Part shown: piece after piece, positions 22,530-34,632 of the stretch | Layout of the letters: each line of letters begins with the position of its first letter | Position numbering within the stretch: position 1 is the stretch's first letter | NCBI GenBank assembly: GCA_022393335.1 | Contig: JAJEKB010020949.1 | Coordinates: 785,349-849,348 of the forward strand | Source: Macrotrachela quadricornifera | Taxonomy: Eukaryota > Rotifera > Eurotatoria > Philodinida > Philodinidae | Direction of reading: 5' to 3' | Length of the DNA stretch: 64,000 bases | Translations under genes and position numbers: made by a program | Notes under the pieces: generated by a model | Seen by the model: only the letters and a program-made list of their open reading frames with translations | Told to the model about the DNA's origin: nothing | Databases searched by the model: none

Positions 22530-23754
22530 AACTCATTCCTTGTGACATTATTCTTTGTACTGTTTCTCTTTATGCTACAGGAATGTCATCAGAGAGGAAT
22601 TTAAAGAAATTGATCCTCGTTTCCGCCCTTCAAGAATGGAAGACAGAAAATATGAAATATCAAAAAAAAGTAAACAAAATAATTTTGAAAGAGAAGCAAA
22701 ACAGGAAAAAATAAAATAATGACTTCTTTGCTTTTTTAACTAAATTGAAAAACAATAATCAGATTTAAATAGGGGAGAATCATAGTGTACAGGCATGACT
22801 TTATATGAAAAAAAGAAAGAAAATTGATTATGAAAATTGGGAACTCAGGCTACTTATTTTTAATCAATATCCTGTCCAAAATAAACTGAACATCTCATTT
22901 TTTAAATTATTTCCTGCTCTATAGGATGAGAAGTCATTGAGAAAAGTACAAATATGTCTTATATAGTCGTGTATCTTGGAAACCGAAATTTAGTATTTTG
23001 TGGTATCTTTAGCGATTTCACATGTTACTTAGACAACTATAGAATCAAAAATAATCCATTAAATGCATCGATAAAAATAATAGTTAGTTTCTTACGTAGT
23101 ATCACTAACAAAGAAAATAAGCAATCTAGTTTATTAAATTTTATTTTTTTATACAATTAACATCTATAAAAATTACATATTACACTCAGTTATCAATGTT
23201 TCAAGCATCAGCTAGAATAATCTTCTGGATTATAACACGGATATAATTGACATGTTTTTGAATATTGGAAAATGGAATTTGTTCCTAAGTCTCTATCTAT
23301 AATGAAGTATACTAGTTAACTAACTATGATACGAGCATCACTGGATGGCATAAATGAATTACAAAATAATTCAAATTATAGATAGTCTTTGATCTTATTT
23401 ATGATGCAGTCTGCAAGATTCAATAGGATCTACCATTTATAAGCGAACTCTTTTCATAATTAGAAAATGAAAAAAAAAGCGCATTAGAATTTAGTACAAT
23501 CTATCCTGAAACATCTATTAATATTTAAATTTCTCAAAAAGTATTAGAAATTTTAGCAAAAGAAACAGTTTTTCATCTGTTATCCACTCAAAAAGGTTGA
23601 TATCGTGTTTTCTCCGATTTTAACACATTGAAAATCTATATTCTAAAACAGATGATCACATTTCTACACTTTATCAAATGGATATATGAAATAATCAATG
23701 CATTGATAATAAGAAGATTAGAAATTATTGATTAACGTGTTATCTTGTATATAG
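22530..23754. other. Region between F-box and LRR genes
   Basis: The first ~190 bases may hold the 3' exon of the F-box gene (see that entry). The rest shows no gene that I can support. The 5' exon or exons of the LRR gene should lie here or further upstream, but I could not identify them. Confidence 0.4.
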
Positions 23755-25728
23755 GCATTGACTTCACTAGAACTTGAAAATACGCCGTTGACAAATCGAG
23801 GAGTTGAATATCTTGTGCATGCATTAAAAAACAATATGGTAAATTTATTGTCTATTTATTTCTTGAATTGATTTTCTGATCTTTACATAGACATTAACTA
23901 CACTCATACTTCGAAACAATAGAATAACGGATGAAGATACAAAATGCATTGCACATATCATCGAAAATAACAAAGTAATTATCGTTTTCTCGTAATCTCC
24001 ATCATCTTTCTTTATATTTTCACATAGACATTGACAACATTTAGTTTTCAAAAGAATGGAACCAGCTTTATTAGAATAAAATATCTGTTAAATGCAGTAA
24101 AGAACAATACAGTAATTCAATTTATTTATCTCTTGTATAATTAAATTGTCTATCTTTTTTAAATAGACATTAACTACATTCAACCTTGCCTATAATGGAA
24201 TCGAGGTATCAGAAGCCAAGCATTTCACAGATCTATTACGAAAGAACAAGGTAAACTAATTCTCATTTTTTTTTCATAACCATAATCACTTTTTAAAATA
24301 GACATTGATAACTTTCAATATTCAATACAATCAAATTGGTAATAATGGAGCACGATCTATTGCAAATGGACTGAAAGAAAATACGGTTATCATTATTTTT
24401 TTTTCTTTTTCTTTTTATATTTATATTAATATTTTCTTTGAACAGACATTAAAAATACTTAATCTTGAACAAAATAGAATCTGTAGCCAAGGTGCAGTAT
24501 TTCTTGCAGATAGCTTGAAAAACAACACAGTAATATTCATTTTCTGTTCATATTTTTCATGTTGATTTTCTTTTTTTTTAAAAAAGATATTAATCACACT
24601 TGATCTTGAAAACAATATGATAGGTAATGAAGGAGCACAATACATTGCAGATATGCTACAAAACAATACAGTAACATCTATTCTCTTTTCATTTCTTTTA
24701 TATTTTAACTATTTATTTCAGATATTAGCAACATTAATTCTTGGATACAATCAAATTGGATTATCAGGGATTAATCATTTGACAAATGCATTGCGAAATA
24801 ATAAAGTTATTATTGGTATTCTTTTTATAAGACTTATATATTTGCTTTTTCAATAGACATTGATCACGCTCAATCTTGAAGGAAATAGCATAGACACATC
24901 GGGCACTCAGTGTCTGGCGGATGCATTACAAAACAATACGGTAATGTCCACTCTGTCCTTATCTCTCCTGTACCTATATAAATTATTTTATATAGACATT
25001 GACGACATTAATTCTTGCGTACAATCAAATCGGATCATCAGGAGTTGAATATTTAGCGAGTGCATTAAGAAATAATACTGTAATTTCTTTGTCTAGTCAT
25101 GTTTTTCATAACTAGTTTTATTTTATTTTTGAACAGACATTAACAACACTTGATCTTCGAGCCAATAACATAGGAACATTAGGATCTAAACATCTATCAG
25201 ATGCACTAAAATATAATACTGTAACTATTATTTTCTATTCATTTTTCTTAAACATATCTCTACTATTTTAATAGACATTAACTACACTCTCCTTACGAGG
25301 TAATAATATTGGTTCATTGGGAGGTATATATTTTGCTGATGTATTGCAAAATAATACGGTAACTATTATATTATGTTTTCTTTCAAATAATATATTTTTA
25401 TAGACATTAATAACACTTATTCTTGAAAATAATCAAATTAGAGATGAAGGTACACAACATCTTGCTAAAGCCTTATACAATAATAGAGTATCTTTCATTT
25501 TATATTTTTCATTCATATAATTATCTCTATATTAATTTTAAATCAGACATTGAAAACACTTAATCTAGTACAAAATGAAATTGGAACATTAGGAGCTGAA
25601 TATATTGCCAATGCATTGCAAATCAATAGAGTAAATTCATTTTTAACTTGTATTTTTTATAAATATCTTTACTTTTAATATAGACATTGACAATATTGTT
25701 TCTTTCAAAGAATCAAATCGAGAATTAG
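23755..25728 (+). CDS. Leucine-rich-repeat (RI/NLR-type) gene, one repeat per exon
   Basis: Fourteen consecutive exons, each exactly 84 nt and phase 0, encode one 28-residue leucine-rich repeat of the ribonuclease-inhibitor/NLRC3 type (pattern TLTTLxLxxNxIxxxGxxxLAxALxxNT). Exon starts: 23755, 23891, 24028, 24167, 24302, 24446, 24587, 24722, 24857, 24996, 25137, 25275, 25404, 25547. Introns are 45-60 nt, mostly GTAA../..AG. A fifteenth unit starts at 25684 but runs into TAG at 25726-25728 because its frame shifts relative to the repeat. A polyadenylation word AATAAA follows at 25822. LRR arrays of this type bind proteins, but the partner is unknown. No N-terminal effector, NACHT domain or start codon was found, so the model is 5'-partial and the gene may be a fragment. 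Confidence 0.88.
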
Positions 25729-25821
25729 GAATGAAACATCTTGTAAATGCATTACAAAATATTTTAGTTAAATATCTATATCTATTGAAAATAATAATCT
25801 TCTAAAGATTGTATCTAATTT

Positions 25822-25827
25822 AATAAA
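25822..25827 (+). promoter_or_regulatory. Polyadenylation signal of the LRR gene
   Basis: AATAAA lies about 95 bases after the stop of the last LRR exon. The opposite strand has its own AATAAA at 25867-25862 (minus) for the convergent urea-transporter gene, so the two 3' UTRs probably overlap. Confidence 0.55.
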
Positions 25828-25972
25828 GAATTGTTTTATTTTTTATCAATAGAATTTTTTCTTTATTCATAATAAGAGAAAGATATTAAAACAAAAATAT
25901 TGTTTAAGCATATGAAAATGTAAAATATTTATAATAAGAATAATTAAAATGAATAAAATTTGAAAATAAAAA

Positions 25973-28900
25973 TTAAACAATGTCTTCATATAAAGTATCG
26001 ACAATTTGATTAAATTTCTTTCGTTTTGCTTCATCCAAAGCACAATTATCCCAACGATCTTTATGAGTTTTACCATCATCACCATAAAATTGTAGAACTC
26101 TAACAACATCCAAATGACCATTAGCTGCAGCTAAATGCATTGGCGTTCGGCCATCATAATCAGCATATGATTCTGATGATGAAAATACACCACTCACTAA
26201 AAGATTACTGATTAATTCTGCTTCATTATTCGAAGCCAATGTTCCGAAATGAAAAATTTTCTTCCATTTATTCATTGAACTCATAGTAAGTGTTGTTGTT
26301 GTTATTAATTGATTTTCTTCAGTCTCAAGTGGAATAAATGTTGACTGATTTGTCTTACATTCCTTAAGATAATTGGCTACATCATAATGTTCATGACGAT
26401 AAGCTTCTTCAATGGGTGTACATCCCCAACGATCTTCTTGATTCATCCAATAAAAATCTTGTTTCTTCGAATTGAAATGTTCACATAAAAATTGAATACT
26501 CATTAATTTACCTTCAGCAGCAGCAACATGAGCAGCTGAACGAAAATCATAATCAACATAATCTGCATGAAATTCTGGAAATGCTTGAAGAATATTACTC
26601 ATTTGATTTACATTTCCTTCAGCTGCAGCCATACAAAATAATGCTGGTAATAGACTTTCTTCGATAATTGCTGAAATATTATCAATTACTTCTTCATTCT
26701 CTTTTTGATCATCTAAGTCATCATTATCTTCTAATGTATCTTCCGTAAATATACTTATTTTTCTTAGCTTTTTTTTTGATGAATAGTTTCGCCAATGTTG
26801 AAGATAAAAAGCAATACGTTTATCAGATAGATGTAGAGCTTCATCAATCGGAGTTTGTCCATAATGATCCACAACTGATAAGGATGCTTTACCTTCTTCA
26901 ACTAAATATTTAACTATAGAATAATGATTACCACAAACGGCTAAATGCAAGGCTGTTCGTCCATCATAATCAGTTAAATTTGGATTAATTCCACATGCAA
27001 TTAAATATTGAACTGCTCTTAAATTACCTTCAAAGGAAAATGCACATAGATAGAAAGTCAATTCTTTTGTTTTGCCGGCAGGCATTCTTGCACCTTGCGA
27101 ATATAGAAATGGAATTAAATGAAAATTTCCATGACAGAAAGCATCATATAAAGGAGTACCACCAAAATCGTCGACTAGATTCACATTAGCTTTAAAGTCA
27201 AAAACTAGCATTTTACATAATTTCATGTTGCCGTTACATGCAGCCAAATGTAAAGCACTGCGTAAATCATAATCAGTTGAGTTAACATCTGCTCCTTCAT
27301 TTAATAATTTCTTAAGATTTCGTGCATTATTTTGATGAGCATATAAACATAAAAGAATAGGTACAAGTTCAGCTTCCATTTTTATCAAGCTTTCAATTGG
27401 AATATCTTCATATCGTCCGGCTTTTTCCAGAATCGTCGATAGATTATTCATAAATCCAAAATGTGTTCTAACTAAGCTTGTCAATCTTAAAAGTCGTGAA
27501 TGCTCTTCTGGAATACTTATCGTTCGCAATTTGACAGCTATCATATTCTTACTTGATCCAGCCGTTAAACAAAACAACCAACAAATTAAGGTAGATGGTA
27601 ACATTAATGGAGGCATTCCAACAGGAGATAAGAGAGCAGAAACAGCCGCTTGAACAACAACAGTCATTACAGATCCGAAAAGTGTAAAAAACCAAATATG
27701 GCAACCATTAAGAACGAAAAACATTCCTCCAAGTGCTTGACATGTTAACACCGAATTATAACCCCATAAACCCATACGTATATCTTCTGCTGAAACTCCA
27801 AATAAATATGCTGCTGATAATTGACCAGTCACTGCACCGAATAAAGCAAATATTGATAATATTGGTGAACAAATGAATACGCCCAGAAGGATAATGATAC
27901 CTGCTATTACACTATCAAGAAAATAGACTTCACTCAAACTTGAAGAAAATCCAACAAACATATTAATCGATGAATATTGTACGGTAGTTACATTCGTTAG
28001 ATTTGATTTGTCAATAACCGTCATCAACAAAGTAGGTGCTACAAGTGTTCCATCCACGAAAAAATAACGAAATTTTAATGAACTTAATAACCATAAGTAT
28101 GAACAAATTTGGGAGCTAAATGTAAATGGTGAGAGACCTAATCGTATAATAAATATTTTACCGATAGCAACAAAAAAGATGGTCGAACAGACACTCATCA
28201 ATATAATTGGACCAATTATTTGTAGAAAATTAAGTCTAAATGAAAAATGAATTATAGCCATAGCCGTTAAACATCCATTGTATCCGTAGAGGCCAGCACG
28301 AATTGAATCGTAATCAAGTCCTAATAAGTGAGCTGTTAAAGTGGATACTACTGTTCCTAATAGACCATATAAGGCAAGTTGCCATTGACCAATTAGTAAA
28401 CCAATTGTAATGATCTGTATGTGAAAAAAAAATGAGAGATCATAACAATACTCTTAGTAGTTTTCAAATTATATTGAAAGAAAAATCTAGAATTTTATAG
28501 GACTAAATATTTATCTTGTTTATTCTTAAAAATTATTAATTAAATATAATTTCTGAAAATTTTGTAATTTTTTCATTATTATATCTGTATTTGATTGTAT
28601 AAACTTACCAAACCTGACAAAGGATTATTGGCAAACATTACTTGTCCAATACCTCGAAAGCATGAATCAATAAAAATGATAAAAGTTTGTAACCATGAAA
28701 GACGACGAAAAAGACGCCTACACGTTAATATATGACTGATATCGGGCATAGTACCAAAAAATGAACGCCATGTGATTTTATTATGACGATGATAATAATG
28801 TTTATCTTGATCGATCAAGATTGATACATCGTGATTTGATTGTTTCTGATTGGATGACAACGATTGATTACGTGATGTTTCAAATAGATATAAATTTTGG

Positions 28901-29151
28901 GATTGTTGATTGTTATCGATAAGATGTTCCTTAGCAGCTGGAATATCAACAGACGAAGACCATGATCGTATTTCATGAACAACAAATGGTTTCATCGCTT
29001 TTTTTCTTGTTAGACGTTGTTCATTAAGCCTTTCAGAAATCTTACTTGTTTCGTCAATTTGAAATTTAACAGTCATATGTGAAGACGATCTGGTGCTACT
29101 AGCTAGAGAAGATTTTTTAGGTAACAACATGTTGCTTGATGATGGAATCAT
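25973..29151 (-). CDS. Urea transporter fused to ankyrin repeats
   Basis: Two exons, 29151-28609 and 28414-25973, are separated by a 194-nt intron (GTAAGT..ATACAG, phase 0), giving 994 residues. Residues 1-150 are a Ser/Gln-rich cytosolic tail. The urea-transporter fold spans ~155-467 in two homologous halves: half one has RGIGQVMFANNPLSGL, half two has AEDIRMGLWGYNSVL (~390-404) and GMPPLMLPSTLICW, all hallmarks of the UT (SLC14/bacterial Yut) channel for facilitated urea passage across membranes. From ~530 to the end there are about eight ankyrin units with ADYDGRTPMHLAAANGHLDV-type cores, split by an acidic linker. Ordinary urea transporters are ~350-450 residues without ankyrins, so the fusion is unusual. 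The ankyrin tail presumably faces the cytosol and may tether or gate the channel (inference). Confidence 0.92.
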
Positions 29152-31212
29152 AACGACTGTTTAAAAAATATTGAAATAATAGGAACTATTATCTCTTTTA
29201 TTAGCAATGAAGAATGTTTATTTGTATGCAACGATGGGCGATAATAAGAATGAATAAATGTATATATATTTTATTGCTAAATACATCCAATTATTTATGA
29301 CAGATACGAAATAATAAATGCATCAAATTATCAATCTTTCTTTTTGTCATTGTTCTATGCTAATCCAATTATACACGTGCTACATTGTGTATGCATATCT
29401 ATGTATGAGCCGTTACTTTTTCTATGTATAGAATAATGTCTAATACATTTCAACGCATCTATATCATAATACCGTATGATGAAATAATTTACATATATTG
29501 CAGACGAATACAATTATCATAGAGAATGAAATAATAAATGTTCTATACCACGCTAAAGACAACATAGAGAATTTTGATAGATTAAATGTATAAATAAAAG
29601 CGATGGTGCTAATGATTTTCATCTTCTAAACTCTTTTTTATTAAACTTCGATCTCTGGAAGATGTTTGTTAATCTCAACTTGTCGGTGTTGACATCGAAC
29701 AATAGGTAGTAAGGTGAACGTAAATATAAATGAACTGAAATCTTTTGATACGATTGAAATTCTAAGAGAATTCGAATAATACCTTTCGCTCTCATCCATC
29801 GAATCGAAGAAAAGACAAAAGCATAATGAATAGCTCATTTGCTAGTATATGAAATATTCTATCAATATATATGTATTTGACTTCTTTCTATACCCATTTG
29901 TCCGTAATACTCTGTAGCAAACATTTCTCCATTTTCGTTTTAGATGATATATTTTTTTATTTTCTTCATTTGTCTACAAGTCATAGGAAGCCGTATATAT
30001 TCAAGAGAAAGGCTAATTTGCAGTAGACAGCTTGTTATAATAATTACTTCTGATAAACTTACATTTTCATATATTTTTTGGAACGATATTTTAACAATTT
30101 CTTTGTAAAGAACTTTTTTATAAGTCATGTTTTCGCTTAAATTTCTATCATAGATGTAGTTGTCAGAATTATCTTGTAAGTGAATGGTCATCACTCTACA
30201 AACCTACAATTCACTCGTATAAATTAAAGTCTTACATCTTTCTTGATTGTACTATCATTCAAAATTTTATAAAGATCTAAAAATAGTATGTGAAGACTGA
30301 GCAATAAAAATTGTTTTGAGCAAATTACATCATTTCTTTTTCCAAGCCGAAAAATTATCATAAAAAAAAATAGTCCAATATGTTGTTAATACTAATAAGA
30401 AAAAATATCCCATTTTGTGCATAATATCATTAAATATTTTTACAAGTATACTCTATTAATGTTGTGTAGCTCCAACTGGTAAGATTAACTATAAACTCGT
30501 TCAGAAAATTTCTTCTTTTCTATTTTATCTACGAAATGAATTGCTGCTCTTGGAAAACTGTAGAATTTTTTATGCTACATCATTGGTATATTTTGTTTTT
30601 TTTTAATAAAATGTATTTAAGGATAAAAATATAAGATACAAAGTATGTCCATGTATTATGGATCAATCGATGTATCAACAGTTGAATCGAAAACTAACGA
30701 GAATAATTCGAATATTTTAATGTCAATGTTTTGAATTATCAAGGTTTGTGATTGACGTGCTGAGATTAGACATGTTCAATGACATAATGAAAAAAAAAGG
30801 AAATAGAAATAACTTGAAACAATATAGAATAGTTACAACAAAAGAATAAATGTACATATTCATCAGAATTTTTCTTTCTATTTATGTATGAATAGAAAAA
30901 TATGTAAAGGATTTATTTTTAGTTTTAATCATATATTTTTCATATTTATTTATTCATTGATAATACATTTCAAATAACAATATATTTTGATAGTTTATTA
31001 CGAACAAAATTAGAGAAACTATTTTTTTAACATTCTTGTCAATCAAAAATTTCTCACCATTTACAATTTATTCCTAGTGTATAAGTATGATTATTATCTC
31101 ATAGTTCATGAGAGTTTTTACAAAAACAAATTAATATTTAATATACGTGAAATATTCTTTTAATTTTTAAAAAAGAAGTTCTTTTTCATATAAATTTTAT
31201 CTATCTGTTCGA
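29152..31212. other. Intergenic DNA between urea-transporter and vWA genes
   Basis: About 2 kb with no supportable gene. It includes the 5' flank of the urea-transporter gene and the 3' flank of the vWA gene. Open frames of 65-84 codons on the minus strand have no recognisable features. Confidence 0.45.
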
Positions 31213-32347
31213 TTAGTGAGTAGCACCAGAATTATTTTTTGAAGTTGGTTGATTAAGTTTGTCAGTTTGAGGATCAATAGCACCAATTAATGCCTTAACA
31301 ATATAATCTCCAATTGAAAATGGATAATTTGATCCATGAAAACGTCGAATTCTATTTCTTTCACTTATAAAATCATCTGTAACATCAACATTAATCATTT
31401 CTTGATCCCATTCATTTAAATAATCAACACAATTTACATCATCCGTGCATATTAAAAACATTACATGTGTTGTTTCTACTTGACGTCCTTCATTCATTAA
31501 ACGTTTAAGAACATCTACATTTATATTTCCTTGATAATCTGTTGGTGCACCATCAGTAGCAATAAATACAAGAGTTTTTTTATCATTACCACGTTTAGTT
31601 GAAGGTAATTTAAATATATATTCTAAAGCTGGAACTATTGGAGTATAACCACGTGGAGGAGTAGCAAATAATTTATTAAGAACTTCAGGATTGGTTACAT
31701 TTTGACAACCTTCTCGATTAAGAAAATAAATATCAACACCAGATGAATCAAATATAACACCAATTTCTACAACAATTTTAACAATTTCACGAAGTTCATC
31801 CCAACGTGTACGATTAGTTCCATCAACAGTTGTTTTCATTGAACCAGAATCATCACAAAGAACTATTATTTCATAATCTTCAAGTAAACGAAGACGTTCA
31901 CCTAATTCTTGTTGAATTTCATATCGAAGTGTTAATTCACGAAGACGATCATCAACTATTAAATATAAAAATATGTTATTATATTTAATAAAATCATCTA
32001 TTTAAAAAATTTTTTTTTCTTATATAATAATAAAACATACTTGTTGGTCTTGATTGATATGGAAAGCTTGGATGACGTGGTGGAAAAGAATTTCGTACAT
32101 TGCCTGATCTGCCTAGAATTAAAATAAAACGATTATTTATAAATAATTTTTTAAATAAAATATAAAAAGATAACATACCAGTTTTTTCAGATGCTGGTTG
32201 AGATGGTTTCTTAGTATGTCCTAATTCTTCTTCCATATCAGGCTCATCATTATCAACAGTATTGATTAAATATTCACCTGAATATATACTACCTGTTTCA
32301 CGACAATATCCTGCTTGAGATTGAGTTAATCGTTGAAATAAATCCAT
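31213..32347 (-). CDS. von Willebrand factor A-domain protein
   Basis: Three exons join in frame: 32347-32179, 32112-32041 and 31955-31213. The introns are 66 nt (GTATGT..TTCTAG) and 85 nt (GTATGT..TTTAATAG), both phase 1, and the product is 327 residues. The first ~80 residues are a Pro/Ser/Glu-containing low-complexity region. The vWA domain fills ~100-300 with a MIDAS-type DDSGSM motif after a hydrophobic strand (EIIVLC), the second metal-site strand FIATDGAPTD, and a typical alternating helix/strand pattern. There is no signal peptide or membrane helix, so it is probably an intracellular protein, as in copine-like or other cytosolic vWA families. The partner is unknown. It is separated by 2.3 kb from the divergent acetyl-CoA transporter gene. 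Confidence 0.88.
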
Positions 32348-33377
32348 TGATATATTTTAAAAATAAAAAAAAATATTCGCGGTTGTTTATCAGTGTTTGT
32401 GATTATTTTTTTGTGTATGTAAAATAGACAATATGCACGCTTAAATACGACACATATTTATTGATATATATTCATTTTTCGTTCTGTTCTTCCTCATTTT
32501 TCTGCATCAATAATTTTTTCAAACGTATCACGATGAATGGCTGTATCTATTATTTCGTATTCGATGTTGATTACTTGTTACGATAAACAACTTATTATCG
32601 TTAACAATATTGGGAAAAAAAAAAGAAAAATTCAACATGAAAAATCGTTTAGACCTTTTTTTTTATCATCCAATAATCCTATTCATTTTGGTTATGATAA
32701 GATTGTTTTTGTAGTTAAATACGTTTAGAGATATTTTTATTGAAATTTTATTCTATTAAATTATTTCATCATCCTATTAATAAAATGTTTTAATTATTAA
32801 AATATATATAGGTATTTATATAAAATGAAAAAAAACTTTTCATTGATATTTTTTTTCTTTTTTATTATTTCTTTATGCAAGAAAAGTATTGAAAAAAATG
32901 TTTGATTATGATTTTCACAAACCAAAATAAGCAAGTTTATTAAAATATTTCAAGAAATTTTGCTTTTGATTAAAGAAAAAAAATCGAAGTAGAACTTGAA
33001 TAAAAAAAATGTGAAAAAGATCGAGAAAATTGTTGAGTATACAACATATTTGAATTAATCTCTTCTTATATTCAAATAATTATTGATTCCTTTTAAATCT
33101 ATTGAAAAGTTTTTCTTAACTGTCAGTGTTAGACATGAAATGAACAAACAAATACTAGTAATGCTTTTTTGCAAGTTGTATTAACTTTCATTACTCTCCT
33201 AGTAAAATCTATTTTGACTCCTCTGGACACATTTAATATAACTAACAATGTACTTCTGATTGCAGTAAAAATATAAATGATTTGTTAGATTTTTTAAAGT
33301 TTATTCTGCAACACACGTGAGTAATGAAAAAAAGTATGTAGCATTATTTGTGTATTCTTTCATTTTTTTAACCAATT
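32348..33377. other. Intergenic DNA upstream of vWA gene
   Basis: Very AT-rich with several poly-A/T runs; it presumably contains the vWA promoter. No gene seen. Confidence 0.45.
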
Positions 33378-33700
33378 TGGTCCAAATTGGCGTGTACAGC
33401 AGGACAATGACCCCAAAACAAACAAGTAACATTTGTCAAAAATTTATTGACGAGACTGTACCACAATTATTAGATTGACCATCGAATAGTTCTGATACAA
33501 ATCCCATTCGAAATAATTGGTTGATCATAATATGCAATGTAGAAAAAAGAAAACCAACAAATAATGATGAGCTCAAATTAGTTTTAGCTGAAGAATTCGA
33601 AAATTCTGTGATGTCGATGAAAAAACAATGTTTGTCTTTTATCGAGGGTAAAGATGAACGAATAAAATCTTCAACTATGATATTCAATATTATTAGTTGT
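33378..33700 (+). pseudogene. Tc1-type transposase remnant
   Basis: Shortly after the start, the frame reads QQDNDPK, a Tc1 hallmark around the second catalytic Asp. A +1 shift then continues with TSNICQKFID, a stop, NSSDTNPIRNNW (Tc1 consensus S-P-D-L-N-P-I-E-N-x-W, with the catalytic Glu replaced by Arg) and RKPTNNDELKLVLAEEF. Spacing fits a DD34E-type Tc1 element unlike the one at 8.2 kb. It is 5'-truncated, with at least one frameshift and one stop. No terminal repeats were found around it. Confidence 0.8.
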
Positions 33701-34570
33701 AGGCTGTTAGTTCCTACGGAAAACTTTGAAAGGGCTCTTGTTTAGAGCCATATTGTATAACAAAATGGTCGAGTTCTATTGTAAATATTTCAATATAATA
33801 TTTAGAGAAGAAATTCAAAACAAAAAAAGACTGATGAACTCCAACATGTTTCAAATGAAAAAGCTAAAAATTTGAAATATCCATGACAAATATTTCTGAT
33901 GCTGTGAATAAAACGAGACATTTATATAATATCTTTTTTTTATAAATCAATCAAAGAAAATTTTCTTGCAAACACCTTTTCATAGATATTTATGTGCTCG
34001 AATTATTTCATCGAAAACAACTGATCTATATTCTAATGAACATTCGATTTAATTAGTGACGATGATGACTAATAGATATTAATCCTTTGTGAACCGATTA
34101 TTTTATAAAATTCTCAAAATATTTCTTTCTTATGATTTAATTTTTCAATGTTGTCTTTTTGTTCAGTCGAAATTTAAATGAATTCTTTCGTATAGTTGGA
34201 TACGAATGCTTTATATTAGTCATCAGTTAATATCACAATATGAACTATTACACACACACAAGCGACGGCATCAACTATATGATTATGTGACGATAAATTG
34301 ACATAATAATATTCCCGTCACTCAAAGCTATAGGCATACTAATGTATGAAAGAAAAAAAAAAGAAAGTATCAATTATAGAAATGAAAAAAAGAAGGCGAG
34401 ACGATGGCCGTTGTATATACGTATATAAATGAGAATGAGTGAGTTGACAATCACATATCAACGTATCCTGCGAGAATTATATTTATTTATATATATCAAT
34501 TTAGTGGTCACTGTACTCTTTTTTTGAGCTCTTGTGTTCAACTACCATCACGTTCAATTATAATTTAAAG
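33701..34570. other. Intergenic DNA and 5' flank of acetyl-CoA transporter
   Basis: No gene seen. It contains a short CA run near 34252-34261. The 5' UTR of the downstream gene probably begins in the last 150 bases. Confidence 0.45.
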
Positions 34571-34631
34571 GTAAATTCTATTTGTTAATATTGAACTGTA
34601 TATACTAAAATCATATCAAATTTATTTTCAG
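34571..34631 (+). other. Probable intron in the 5' UTR of the transporter gene
   Basis: GTAAATTC.. to ..TTATTTTCAG, 61 nt, ending one base before the ATG at 34633. Size and ends match the coding introns of this window. Confidence 0.6.
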
Positions 34632-34632
34632 G

